This document shows positions 11,118-20,906 of a stretch of 64,000 bases of DNA, in pieces; position 1 is the first letter of the stretch, and each line of letters starts with the position of its first letter. Position numbers and translations under genes: made by a program. Source of the DNA: Anaerolineales bacterium (GTDB lineage: Bacteria; Chloroflexota; Anaerolineae; Anaerolineales; RBG-16-64-43). The stretch lies in NCBI GenBank assembly GCA_016932475.1, contig JAFGCU010000009.1:1-64000 (forward strand), written 5' to 3'. The notes under the pieces are model-generated. The model was not told the DNA's origin, ran no database searches, and saw nothing but the letters and a program-made list of their open reading frames with translations.

Positions 11118-11969
11118 ATGAAATCCAAGATTCCCTTCCGCGACATCTTTCTGATTTTTATCGGGGCCGTCATTCAGGCCGCGGGAATGGACCTGTTCCT
11201 GATCCCCGGAAAACTCGCCGCCGGCGGCGTGACCGGGATCGCGCAGATCGTCAACCGCTTCACCGGCTGGCCAATCGGCGTGATGATTATTTTGTTCAAC
11301 ATCCCGCTGTTCATACTCGGGTGGCGTTTCCTCGGCGGGCGCCGCTTTCTTCTCCGGACGTTTTTGGCGGTAGGCATCTATGCCCTCCTGATCGACGTGC
11401 TGGCGGTCTACCTGCCCTCGAACCTGACCGGCGATTCCGTGCTGAACGCGCTGTTTGGAGGCGTGTTGACGGGGATCGGGATGGGGCTTGTCTTCCGGGC
11501 GAAGGGCACAACCGGCGGAACGGACATACTTGCCCGGCTGCTTGGCAAGTGGCGCGGGATTCCCCTCAGCGAAAGCTACCTGCTTACCGACACCGCGGTG
11601 GTGGTCGGATCGGCCCTCGCCTTCAGCTGGACCCTGGCGCTGTACGCCATTGTGGCGCTGTATGCCTGCGGTCTGGCGGCGGAGATCGCCTCGGAGGGTT
11701 CCGGAATCGTCCGGTCGGCGACGATCATCACCAACCATCCGCAGGAAGTGGGGGAAAAAATCATGCGCGAGCTCAGCCGTGGGGTTACATCGTGGCAGGG
11801 CACGGGGTTGTATTCCGGAAAGGAGCGCCGGATCCTATTCTGCGCCATCAGCCGGTCCGAAGTCAATCCGCTCAAGGCCATCATTTACGAGGTGGATCCG
11901 GCCGCGTTCGTGGTAATCGGCCAGGCGCACGAGGCGCTGGGAGAGGGGTTCAAGCCGCTCTCGGGGTAA
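11118..11969 (+). CDS. YitT family membrane protein
   Basis: AAGGVTGIAQIVNRFTGWPIGVMIILFNIPLF; GTTGGTDILARLL; C-terminal DUF2179-like region. Confidence 0.88.
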   Translation: MKSKIPFRDIFLIFIGAVIQAAGMDLFLIPGKLAAGGVTGIAQIVNRFTGWPIGVMIILFNIPLFILGWRFLGGRRFLLRTFLAVGIYALLIDVLAVYLPSNLTGDSVLNALFGGVLTGIGMGLVFRAKGTTGGTDILARLLGKWRGIPLSESYLLTDTAVVVGSALAFSWTLALYAIVALYACGLAAEIASEGSGIVRSATIITNHPQEVGEKIMRELSRGVTSWQGTGLYSGKERRILFCAISRSEVNPLKAIIYEVDPAAFVVIGQAHEALGEGFKPLSG

Positions 11970-11978
11970 AAATTTATT

Positions 11979-12057
11979 TCTCACCGCAGAGGCGCAGAGG
12001 ACGCAGAGAAGTATTATTATATAAAACCTCTCTGCGTTCTCGGCGCTTCTGCGGTAA
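11979..12057. repeat. Palindromic repeat (CACCGCAGAGGCGCAGAGGACGCAGAGA ... TCTCTGCGTTCTCGGCGCTTCTGCGG)
   Basis: Long imperfect inverted repeat; related copy at 39758-39855. Confidence 0.75.
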
Positions 12058-12072
12058 AAAGGTTTTTATCAC

Positions 12073-12693
12073 CTATGCAACAAGGGAAGTCACGGCATCG
12101 TAGAGGAACCACCCGCCGAAGCCAAACAGCGCCACGCCGCAGACGGCGAAGACCGCGCGCTGAAACCATTTCCCGAAGAACTTGCCGCCGGTAAACGAAA
12201 GCGCCGACAGGAAATAACTCCAAAAAAAATCGCACAACCAGTGCACCGCGATCAGCGCCAGAAACCCCGCCAGGCCGAAAACCCACGACTGCATAATCAG
12301 CGCCACGCCGACCGTCGCCCACCACACAAAGAAATAGGGATTGCCCAGGCTGAGCAGGATGCCGGCGGCCAGCGGGGATCCGGAAAACGACGAGGCGGCA
12401 ACCGCCGTTCGGCCGGCTTCGCGCATCAGCCCGACCGCCATATACAGCAGGAACAGCCCGCCGAGGATTCCGAAAACGATCTTCACGGTAGGATCCGCCA
12501 GGAACCGGCCGACGCCGAGCGCGAGGAGGATCATCAGGGGAATCTCGACAATCCCATGCCCGATGGCGATCCATGCGCCGGAATGCGGGGATTGCCCGCC
12601 CTTGCCGATCGTCACGGCGGTGACCGGCCCGGGGGCGAGCACGCCCGAAAGGGAGATAACAAATGCTCCGGAGAGAAACGCGAGAAGCGACAT
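12073..12693 (-). CDS. LysE/RhtB family exporter
   Basis: LLAFLSGAFVISLSGVLAPGPVTAVTIGKG N-terminus, multiple TM helices. Confidence 0.8.
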   Translation of the reverse strand: MSLLAFLSGAFVISLSGVLAPGPVTAVTIGKGGQSPHSGAWIAIGHGIVEIPLMILLALGVGRFLADPTVKIVFGILGGLFLLYMAVGLMREAGRTAVAASSFSGSPLAAGILLSLGNPYFFVWWATVGVALIMQSWVFGLAGFLALIAVHWLCDFFWSYFLSALSFTGGKFFGKWFQRAVFAVCGVALFGFGGWFLYDAVTSLVA

Positions 12694-12740
12694 GGGGGAT
12701 ATTGTAATCGATCGAGGGAACGGTTCCCATAGCGGTGGAT

Positions 12741-12850
12741 GAACCCTTAGGGTTCCCCTCAACCCTAAGGGTTGGCAATCCTTTGGGGAACCTTTCGGAA
12801 CCCTTAGGGTTCCCCTTAACCCTAAGGGTTGGCAAACCTGTGGGGTTCCC
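12741..12850. repeat. Two tandem copies of a palindromic 57-bp unit
   Basis: GAACCCTTAGGGTTCCCCT[C/T]AACCCTAAGGGTTGGCAA at 12741 and 12798. Confidence 0.85.
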
Positions 12851-12879
12851 CCCTCCCCATGATCGGGAGGGGGTGTTCG

Positions 12880-14748
12880 TTACGGCGAGGGGATTGGCGA
12901 GGGATCGGTAGTTCCCAGCAGGCCATGCTCCGTACCCAGGTCGATCTCGCGCATCCGCTCCATCCGGAACTGCTGGGTATACAGGCGGTAGTACTTCCCG
13001 CGCACGCACAGAAGCTCGGCATGAGTCCCCTGTTCGCAGATGCGCCCGTCCTCCACCACCACGATCCGGCTTGCACGGCGGATGGTCGAGAGGCGGTGGG
13101 CGATGACGAAGGAGATCCGCCCGTTCATCAGGGTTCCCATCCCGCGCTGGATGAGTGCCTCGGTCACCGTATCCACCGAGCTGGTGGCTTCGTCCATGAT
13201 CAGGATGTCCGGCTGGACCAGAACCGCGCGCGCCAGGCTGATCAGTTGCTTCTGCCCGGTCGAGAGCCGGTTGCCGCCCTGACCGACCTCTGTGTCGTAC
13301 CCCTTTTCCAGAGTGCGGATGAATTCGTCCGCACCGGCGACCCGCGCCGCATCCGCGATTTCGTCATCGCCGGCGTCCAGGCGGCCGTAGCGGATGTTTT
13401 CACGGATCGTTCCGGAAAAGAGGTGCGGCGTCTGCAGGACGACCCCGATCCGGGATTGAATCGCCCTCTGGGTCAGGGTGGTGTAATCCCGTCCCGCGAT
13501 GCGGATCACGCCGCGCCGCGGTTCGTAGAAGCGGCACAGGAGGCTGGCGATGGTCGTCTTGCCGCCGCCGGTCGGCCCGACCAGCGCGATCGATTCGTTC
13601 TCGCTCACGCGCAGGGAAAAATCCTCGATTACCGGCTCGCCTTCCTTGTACCAGAAGGAGACTTGGTCGAATACGACCTCCCCGCGCAGCGATTCGGGGG
13701 CAAGCGCCCCGGGCCGGTCGACGATCTCCGGATGGGAATCCACCAGCGAGAAGGATCGTTCCGCCGAGGCGATGGCGTGCTGCATTTCCGAGAACACGCG
13801 CGCCAGGTCCTGCACCGGCCAGAGCATGAAGGTGACATAGCCGATGAAGGCCTGGATCGTGCCGATCGAAACCGCACCCTGCACCGCCTGCGCGCCGCCG
13901 AACCAAGCCACCGTCGCCAGCGCCACCGCGCCGATTCCCTGTACGATCGGGAGGAAAAGCGCCGATAGCCACGCCGCGCGGAATCCGGCCTGATACATCT
14001 CGTCGGTGCGGCCGCGGAATTCGCGCAGGTTTCGTTCCTCGCGCCCAAGCGCCTTGATCACCCGCACTCCGGTGATGGTCTCGTTGAAGGAGGCGGTGAT
14101 TTTGGAGTTCACCCGGCGCACCTTGCGGTACTGGCGGATGATGCGCTGTTTGAAAAACGCGCCCGCAAACACCAGCACCGGGATCGTCAGAAACACGAGG
14201 ATGCCGAGATCCCATTTCAGGTACAGCATGAACGCCATCGCCGAGATGATGCTCATCGCCGCCCAGGTGGAATCCAGCAGGCCCCAGGTCACCAGGTCGG
14301 CGACTTTCGACGGATCCGAAGTGACCCGCGACATGATCCATCCGACCGGGGTGCGATCGAAGTAGCTGAAGGAGAGTTCCTGCAACCGGGTGAACATGCT
14401 GCGGCGCAGGTCGTATTGGATCCGTTCGCCCAGCAGGCCGGCCAGGTAGATGAACGTGAACACTCCGGCCGCCTGAAGAACCGAAAGCACGATGAACAGC
14501 CCGCCGATCCAGTACAGCGATTCCGGATGTCCGGGCGTGATCGATTCGTCAATCACCATTTTTTTCAGATAGGTGAAGACGGAATCCGAAAGCGCCACGA
14601 GCGCCACGGTGGCCAGGAAACCAAAAAACCAGAGCTTCCGCCGGGCGGCCAGGCCGATCATGCGCCGCAGAGTCCCGGCATCCCAGGATTCCTGAAAATC
14701 TTCTTCTTCCCATTGATCCATAGCCATTGCATATTCTCCGTGTAACAA
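12880..14748 (-). CDS. ABC exporter half-transporter (TMD-NBD), second gene of pair
   Basis: GPTGGGKTT, altered signature RLSTGQKQL, canonical ILIMDEATSSVD. Confidence 0.93.
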   Translation of the reverse strand: MLHGEYAMAMDQWEEEDFQESWDAGTLRRMIGLAARRKLWFFGFLATVALVALSDSVFTYLKKMVIDESITPGHPESLYWIGGLFIVLSVLQAAGVFTFIYLAGLLGERIQYDLRRSMFTRLQELSFSYFDRTPVGWIMSRVTSDPSKVADLVTWGLLDSTWAAMSIISAMAFMLYLKWDLGILVFLTIPVLVFAGAFFKQRIIRQYRKVRRVNSKITASFNETITGVRVIKALGREERNLREFRGRTDEMYQAGFRAAWLSALFLPIVQGIGAVALATVAWFGGAQAVQGAVSIGTIQAFIGYVTFMLWPVQDLARVFSEMQHAIASAERSFSLVDSHPEIVDRPGALAPESLRGEVVFDQVSFWYKEGEPVIEDFSLRVSENESIALVGPTGGGKTTIASLLCRFYEPRRGVIRIAGRDYTTLTQRAIQSRIGVVLQTPHLFSGTIRENIRYGRLDAGDDEIADAARVAGADEFIRTLEKGYDTEVGQGGNRLSTGQKQLISLARAVLVQPDILIMDEATSSVDTVTEALIQRGMGTLMNGRISFVIAHRLSTIRRASRIVVVEDGRICEQGTHAELLCVRGKYYRLYTQQFRMERMREIDLGTEHGLLGTTDPSPIPSP

Positions 14749-14877
14749 GTCAGAAAAAAACGAAGCAGCCCGTCATCCCCGAGTGCTCTTATCAGGGCTC
14801 CAGGCGGGACTGTCATGCAAGTACTTGATCTGTTTCTGGATGCCGGCCAAAAACGCGCCGGCATGACGATCATCCCC

Positions 14878-16704
14878 TTACGCAACCAGCGGCCCGGCCT
14901 GTCCCCCCGCTTCGGCGGCAAGCGCGCCCTCCACTTCCTCCTCGATCCGCGATTGCAGGCTGAAGATCCGCCGATAGAAACCTTCCCGCTCCATGAGCTC
15001 GGCATGAGTCCCGGATTGGATGATCCGGCCCTTGTCCAGGACGAGAATCAGGTCGGCGCGCATGACGCTCTGCACCCGGTGGGCGATGATGAATGTCGTC
15101 CGGCCCTGCATCAGGCGTTCAAGCGCCTGGCGGATTTCTGCTTCCGTTTCGGAATCCACCGACGAGGTGGAATCATCCAGGATCAGCAGGCGCGGATCCT
15201 TGAGCAGCGCGCGGGCGATCGCGATCCGCTGCCGCTGCCCGCCCGAAAGCGTGACGCCCTTCTCCCCGACCATAGTGCGGTAGCCGTCCGGCAGCCCCAG
15301 GATCACTTCGTGGATTGCAGCCGCCTGCGCCGCCTCGACGACTTCCGAATCCCCCACCTCGCGTTCCACGCCGTAGACGATGTTCTCGCGGATCGTGCGC
15401 GAGAACAGGAACGGCTCCTGCTCGACGATTCCGATCTGCCGGCGCAGGTAGCGTTTGGAGTACTCGCGTAGTTCCACCCCGTCCAGGAGGACGCGTCCGG
15501 ATGTGTACTCGTGAAAACGCGGCAGCAGGTTCACCAGCGACGTCTTCCCGGATCCGGTCGGACCGAGGAGCGCCACCGCCCGTCCGGGTGCGCAACGGAA
15601 GCTGATATCCTGAAGGATGTGGGATTGCCCGCGGTATTCGAAGCCGACGCCGCGGAATTCCACCTCCCCGCGCAGGGTATTGGAGGGTGATACGGTTCCC
15701 GCATCCAGATCCTCCTTCGGCTGGCGAAGGATTTCGGTCGTCCGGTAAGCCGAGACCAGCCCGTTGGAGGCGTGCACCACGAGGCGCCCCAGGTCCCGCA
15801 TCGGCCAGATCAGGTACACCACCATCCCGGTGTAGGCGATGTATTGCCCGAGGGTGATCTCCCCTTGAATCGCCATCACGGCGCCGAGCGTGAACCCCGC
15901 CAGAACCTGCGCGGCGCATAGGATGTCGGTCGAAGGCCAGAAGAGCGCGTGCATCAGCAAAAGCGCGCGGCCGCGGCGGAACTTCTCGGTGTTCTCCTTT
16001 TCAAACTTCGCCGTCTCGAAACCCTGCTGGGCAAAAGCCCGCACCACGCGCACACCCGCCAGATTCTCCTGCAGGATGGTGGAAAGCACCGCGTCCTGGT
16101 CCTGATACTCGTCGTATACCTTGGACACCCTTCGGAAGAAGAAAATCGATACGGCGACGATGAAAGGCACCACAAGGATCGACGCCAAGCCCAGCTTCGG
16201 ATTAAGGAACAACAGGGCGGTCAGATTCACCAGGAACATCATTCCGATCCGCACCACGCCGATGGCCTGGTCGGCAAAAAACCGGCGAACCGCGTCCACA
16301 TCGGACGTGCTGCGCTGGATCAATTCACCGGTGGGCATCCGGTCGTGATAGGAGAACGGCAGGTGCTGAATGTGATCGTAGAGCGTGTTGCGCAGCCGCC
16401 GCGCGACTCCCTCCGAGGCTCCGGCCGTCGATCGGCCGCTGAGAAAGGAGAAAAGTCCCTCCGCCAGCGCCAGTCCGATGATCCCCGCCGCCAGAATCGG
16501 CAGGAAGCCGGCTAATACCGTCTGGCCGACCACCCTATCCACCAGAAAGCCCAACAGGTAGAACGTGCCGGTCTTGGCGGCGCTGGCTCCCGCTTGCGCG
16601 AACATTGCAAAGAGGTATAAGCCGCGAAAGCCCGCTGAGTATCTCCACAGGATACTCAGGCGTTCTCCCACGGATCCGGTCTTTTCCGCTTGTTTTTCGG
16701 CCAT
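14878..16704 (-). CDS. ABC exporter half-transporter (TMD-NBD), first gene of pair
   Basis: GPTGSGKTS, canonical TLSGGQRQR, Walker B LLILDDSTSSVD (Asp in place of catalytic Glu). Confidence 0.93.
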   Translation of the reverse strand: MAEKQAEKTGSVGERLSILWRYSAGFRGLYLFAMFAQAGASAAKTGTFYLLGFLVDRVVGQTVLAGFLPILAAGIIGLALAEGLFSFLSGRSTAGASEGVARRLRNTLYDHIQHLPFSYHDRMPTGELIQRSTSDVDAVRRFFADQAIGVVRIGMMFLVNLTALLFLNPKLGLASILVVPFIVAVSIFFFRRVSKVYDEYQDQDAVLSTILQENLAGVRVVRAFAQQGFETAKFEKENTEKFRRGRALLLMHALFWPSTDILCAAQVLAGFTLGAVMAIQGEITLGQYIAYTGMVVYLIWPMRDLGRLVVHASNGLVSAYRTTEILRQPKEDLDAGTVSPSNTLRGEVEFRGVGFEYRGQSHILQDISFRCAPGRAVALLGPTGSGKTSLVNLLPRFHEYTSGRVLLDGVELREYSKRYLRRQIGIVEQEPFLFSRTIRENIVYGVEREVGDSEVVEAAQAAAIHEVILGLPDGYRTMVGEKGVTLSGGQRQRIAIARALLKDPRLLILDDSTSSVDSETEAEIRQALERLMQGRTTFIIAHRVQSVMRADLILVLDKGRIIQSGTHAELMEREGFYRRIFSLQSRIEEEVEGALAAEAGGQAGPLVA

Positions 16705-16730
16705 TTCGTCCTCATACGTATGAAAAGAAA

Positions 16731-16757
16731 AACCACGGGTTTTCCAACACCGTGGTT
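16731..16757 (-). terminator. Second of two tandem terminators upstream of the ABC exporter pair
   Basis: Minus strand AACCACGG-TGTTGGAAAAC-CCGTGGTT followed by TTTCTTTTC. Confidence 0.75.
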
Positions 16758-16766
16758 AAAGAAAAA

Positions 16767-16794
16767 ACCACGGGCTTTGTCTTGCGCCCGTGGT
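16767..16794 (-). terminator. First of two tandem terminators upstream of the ABC exporter pair
   Basis: Minus strand ACCACGGGC-GCAAGACAAA-GCCCGTGGT followed by U-rich TTTTTC. Confidence 0.8.
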
Positions 16795-16812
16795 CGATTT
16801 CCAAGTGAAACG

Positions 16813-16902
16813 CTACCGGTCTACAGGCGCAATCCGAGAAGGCAGAATGGGATCACCACCCTCCGTCTCCATCTTCACAATCGCTTCAAACTCCTTATTC
16901 AT
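16813..16902 (-). CDS. Candidate 29-aa leader peptide MNKEFEAIVKMETEGGDPILPSRIAPVDR
   Basis: ATG behind AGAAAGGCG; stop lies 18 nt upstream of the first terminator stem; promoter-like element upstream. Confidence 0.5.
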   Translation of the reverse strand: MNKEFEAIVKMETEGGDPILPSRIAPVDR

Positions 16903-16931
16903 CAAATGCGCCTTTCTGCTGGAATGGTGCG

Positions 16932-16960
16932 AATCTACCACGCCGCGGGAAAACGGTCAA
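16932..16960 (-). promoter_or_regulatory. Sigma70-like promoter for the leader
   Basis: Minus strand TTGACC-N17-TAGATT, 29 bp upstream of the 29-aa ORF. Confidence 0.5.
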
Positions 16961-16991
16961 GCCGGATGCACAAACATCCCCACCTCGCAGG

Positions 16992-18446
16992 TCATTCCCC
17001 CTTGTACGCCGACGCCTCCCGGAACCATTTTGGCTGCCGGAGCCGGTTCTTGCGGTAGAAGGTTTTCAAGCGCTTCCAATTCTTCGACCAACGGCTCTTA
17101 ACCTTCCGTGACGGAGGCAAAATCCCCAGGAACCGCAGCGCGTTCCATCCCATGAAATCCCGCATCTCATTTTTCGTAAAGATTTTTCCCCCTGCCAGCA
17201 CCCGCGCGTAGCGCTCCATGAATTCTTCGTAATGCTCCACCCGCGCAATGACGTGCCAGTCTATGCCGAATAGCAGCCGCTGTTGAATGACGCCCGGGAA
17301 TTCGCGGCACATCGCGGTAAAAGCCTCTTGGTATTTGGGAATGTTCCGATCATCCATCACCGGATGGTGCGCCACATCCGCATATAAATTCGGGTAACGG
17401 GCCAGCATTCCGGCGACCTCTCGGACCCAATGCACCGTCGGTTCCGCGCCGGAGGGCAAATCCGAAGCGCGGCCGGGCGCACCCGCGACCCTCCGCCGGA
17501 ACGCCTGCCAGGGGCGGTCAAAAAACGGCTGGCGCGGTACGTCGAGGTACTCCTCCGGCCGGCTCCACCCGAAGTGCGCCAGGTTGACGTGCAGCCGCGG
17601 GTACCGCTCAAGGACGGCGCGCCAGTAACGCGGGCTGGCGAAATCGAAGCTGGCCCGCGGGTATGCCTCGATTCCATCGTGGGTGCAGTGGCCCGTGATT
17701 GGAACCTCCTCCCGTTCGCAATAGCGGTACAGTTCCGAGAGCACTTCGTCATACTGCGCACCGGTAAACACTTCATAGCGCGTCATGCCGTTCCGGCGAA
17801 AAATGCTCCGCCGCTGGGTATCCACCACGGTGTTTCCGAACGGGCGGTATCCGAGAGGGTTGTACACTTTGATCCCGATGAATCCCTTGTTGCGGACGGC
17901 CTCCTTCGCGGAATCCAGCGAGCTGTACTTTTCTCTGGGTCCGCCGTCAGGCTCGCCGGGCCCCGGCAGCCCGGCCCGGTAGGCGAGTTCGCGGGTCGGG
18001 TCGAACGGCGCAAACGGGTGGACCCTGCCCTTGAAGGGAAGCACCACATCCCGGTATACCGCATCGATCTGTTCCACGATCGGCTGCAGTCTTCGGGAGT
18101 GTTTGAACCCGTATTCGAAATCCACCATCAAGGGGACGGATAATTCGATCCGGTCCTTTTGGAACGCGCTGAACATCCGGCGCGTGATCTCCTCCATATC
18201 GCCCTGGGAAAGGATATCCGCCCAATTACGGTAATTCTTTCCGGTGTAGGTGAAGGCAATTTGTTTGACGAGGTCTACGAACCACCCGTGGCTTTCTCCG
18301 CGGATGGCCGTTTCGATCACGGTGAAAAGGATCGGCGCCAGCAGCCGGATGTACCATTCCGGGTAGGTGCGCGAAAGCAGATATCCCTTGAGGGGGATAT
18401 CCCTGCCGCGGAACACGTGGGCATGCACATCGATAACCGGCGTCAT
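16992..18446 (-). CDS. Amidohydrolase-family protein (metal-dependent TIM-barrel hydrolase)
   Basis: MTPVIDVHAHVF metal-binding start, VPITGHCTHDG, LLFGIDWHV. Confidence 0.75.
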   Translation of the reverse strand: MTPVIDVHAHVFRGRDIPLKGYLLSRTYPEWYIRLLAPILFTVIETAIRGESHGWFVDLVKQIAFTYTGKNYRNWADILSQGDMEEITRRMFSAFQKDRIELSVPLMVDFEYGFKHSRRLQPIVEQIDAVYRDVVLPFKGRVHPFAPFDPTRELAYRAGLPGPGEPDGGPREKYSSLDSAKEAVRNKGFIGIKVYNPLGYRPFGNTVVDTQRRSIFRRNGMTRYEVFTGAQYDEVLSELYRYCEREEVPITGHCTHDGIEAYPRASFDFASPRYWRAVLERYPRLHVNLAHFGWSRPEEYLDVPRQPFFDRPWQAFRRRVAGAPGRASDLPSGAEPTVHWVREVAGMLARYPNLYADVAHHPVMDDRNIPKYQEAFTAMCREFPGVIQQRLLFGIDWHVIARVEHYEEFMERYARVLAGGKIFTKNEMRDFMGWNALRFLGILPPSRKVKSRWSKNWKRLKTFYRKNRLRQPKWFREASAYKGE

Positions 18447-18695
18447 CGCCGCCTCTCAAAATACCCCGGGCTAATTCCGGAACACGGGGATATTCGTTCG
18501 AATGCCTTTATTGTAAATGCGATTCGGATTTCGGCAACCCGGCCGTCAGGACAAGCTTGACGGCATCCCATGCCGGGAAAGGATATTCCTTCGCGGGTTT
18601 TCGGGCAGAGGCGCAAACAGGAAAAGGCGGATTTCACCGTCCTGCCGGCGCCACCCCGCCGGTCAATGCGAGCGATCCGAAATGAACGAACCTCT

Positions 18696-20213
18696 TCAGG
18701 ACCCGCCGGAGGAATCCAAGATCCGGTAAAGCCGGAAATCTTCATTCTGGAATATCAGAATCAACCGCCCCGCCTCTTTCAGCTGGTCAATTTCCGCATT
18801 GGCAATCTGTAATCCTTCGTCTTCGTGTTCAAATATGCACAGGTAATCGCCTCTGTCGATATCGGAGGATTCGCTGATCTGGAGAGAAGGCCGACCGGTC
18901 GTTAACCGCAGCGCCCGCGGTTTGAAAAAGAGAATTACCGACTCTTCCGTCGAATTATTTTCGATGTACTCAAACAACTCCTGCGCCGAATTGGAAAACG
19001 GACCTTCGAAGAAGGCCCGATTACTCCGCTGGTTTGCGAGTGTCAATTCCGCCGATTGTCGCAGGAAGAAGAATCCAACCAGCGCCACACAGAGAAATGC
19101 CGCCGCAAGGGCCGCCTTTCTCTCCGCGCCCTCCAAGGCTCCGATAAACCACTCCACTCCAAGGAAGAAAAAAAATAATCCCAACGGAAGTATGGGCAGT
19201 AAAAACCGGATTCCCTGCGTGGCCGGCCACAGGAGGATCATCCCCATCATGGCCGCGCCATAGATCGCGAAAACATAATACCGGCGAAGGTTTCTGAGCA
19301 CGCCTATTAAAACAAACGGAAGGGCGGCCCCGAACACCAGCGGATAAAATGGAACGGCCGCGAAGAGAAGCTGCCATCGTTCCACATAATACGTAAAATT
19401 CGTTTTGATCTGGCCGAGAGAAATCTCCCCGAGGGATTGCAGATACCCCTGTTCCCCGCCCGGCAACAACAGATATGCCATTCCCGCCAGGACGAGAAAA
19501 ACCAGGTACGGCAGGGCGTGGAGAAACCAGGGCTTCCAGCCTTTCCAATCCGTTCCGGACCGCGGAACCCCCGCCAATGCGATCAGCTCCGACAGCAGGG
19601 CGATGCACACTAAAATGATTCCCGCCGTGCGGACGAAGCAGGATGCGGCCAGGAAGACGCCGAGGAGGGTATATTCCTTCCACCCGGCCGGTTCCGCATG
19701 TCGTTCCACAAGGACATTCTGGATCAGCAGAATCGCGGCCATGGAAAACAGTAGAAAGGGAATGTCGGAAAGTATATCGTTGAACAGGCTGAGGACCGCC
19801 GGATTCAATCCCATTAGCGCCGCCAATCCGATCCAGCTTAAAGAGGAAAGCCGGCGGCGGAATCCAAACGCGAGGATGATCAGGCAGAAGATGTGGCAGA
19901 TAACGTTGACGGCTTTCAAGGCCGCAAGGTTCAATCCGAACAAGGCGGTTGGAAGCGCCAGCAGCACCGATGTGCCCCAGGGATAGGCAACCGGGCCGAG
20001 ATTCTTTGAGGATTGGGTCATCGTAAAAGCGTTCGCGGTCAGGAATTCGGAAACCCGGCCTTCGACGATACTCTCGGCCTGCATGATATAGGAAGCAAAA
20101 TCATCCCCCCAAACGTGACCGTTGTGGATCATACCGACACCCAACAGAGCGGATAGCGCGATCACGGCGGCCAAGACGATCCACATCCATTTTCCAGACA
20201 TTCGATCTCCCAT
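18696..20213 (-). CDS. GT39-like multi-TM integral membrane protein
   Basis: GHVWGDDFASYIMQAESIVEG first-loop acidic motif, then many TM helices. Confidence 0.6.
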   Translation of the reverse strand: MGDRMSGKWMWIVLAAVIALSALLGVGMIHNGHVWGDDFASYIMQAESIVEGRVSEFLTANAFTMTQSSKNLGPVAYPWGTSVLLALPTALFGLNLAALKAVNVICHIFCLIILAFGFRRRLSSLSWIGLAALMGLNPAVLSLFNDILSDIPFLLFSMAAILLIQNVLVERHAEPAGWKEYTLLGVFLAASCFVRTAGIILVCIALLSELIALAGVPRSGTDWKGWKPWFLHALPYLVFLVLAGMAYLLLPGGEQGYLQSLGEISLGQIKTNFTYYVERWQLLFAAVPFYPLVFGAALPFVLIGVLRNLRRYYVFAIYGAAMMGMILLWPATQGIRFLLPILPLGLFFFFLGVEWFIGALEGAERKAALAAAFLCVALVGFFFLRQSAELTLANQRSNRAFFEGPFSNSAQELFEYIENNSTEESVILFFKPRALRLTTGRPSLQISESSDIDRGDYLCIFEHEDEGLQIANAEIDQLKEAGRLILIFQNEDFRLYRILDSSGGS

Positions 20214-20529
20214 TCAATCCTCGCCTCCTCGAAATGCGCACTTGTGTCCGGCGCCTTCGGCCTTTTTTCTCCGGATCGCTCATGAACCACGCTCGTGCCG
20301 CAACGTTTATTATAATCTTCCATGGAGCGGTTCTGCGGATCTATCGAAGGGTCGCCGGGCGCATTAATTCCCATCGCGAATAGGGGCGGCTTTGAGATGT
20401 CGCGCCCGGAAGGTGCGATCCCGGAGGCGCCCTATGAGCATACCCATAATGGTCACCCTTACCCCGCAGACCTACGGGTTGAGGTTGGGTTTAGGGGTAT
20501 GGGCTAGGGTTCAGGACAGGATTTGCGTT

Positions 20530-20775
20530 AATAGACCGGCGAGATCGAAAAATAAATAAGCATCCAAAGGGACGAACAACTCGACCTTGTCCTGCTTGAA
20601 CGAACGGACATCCAGTGCGCGATCTCTTCCAAATCCCCCGGGAGAGAATATCCGCCCAATGGAGGCAATTCTTTCCGGTATAGGCAATAGCGATCCGCTT
20701 GACGAGGTCCACGAACCACCCGTGGCTTTCTCCGCGGATGGCCGTTTCGATCACGGTGAAAAGGACCGGCGTCGT
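20530..20775 (-). pseudogene. Decayed internal fragment of the neighbouring amidohydrolase gene
   Basis: IETAIRGESHGWFVDLVKRIAIAYTGKNCLHWADILS matches the N-terminal part of the 16992-18446 product, then a frameshift. Confidence 0.85.
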
Positions 20776-20906
20776 CCCGCCTCCCGATTGGATTTAATTG
20801 GAAATGAATGTTGTTAAGTAATTATTGTTTCCTCATCCCGGATTTCGGCCAACCGAAATCCGTTCACAGATAGGCGGCATTGGGGGTAAAGAAAAAGCCG
20901 CCTCCC

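Noticed and set aside
12741-12850. Telomere-like CCCTAA repeats
   Set aside because: CCCTAAGGG palindromes in a 57-bp tandem unit, not a simple hexamer array; bacterial intergenic context.
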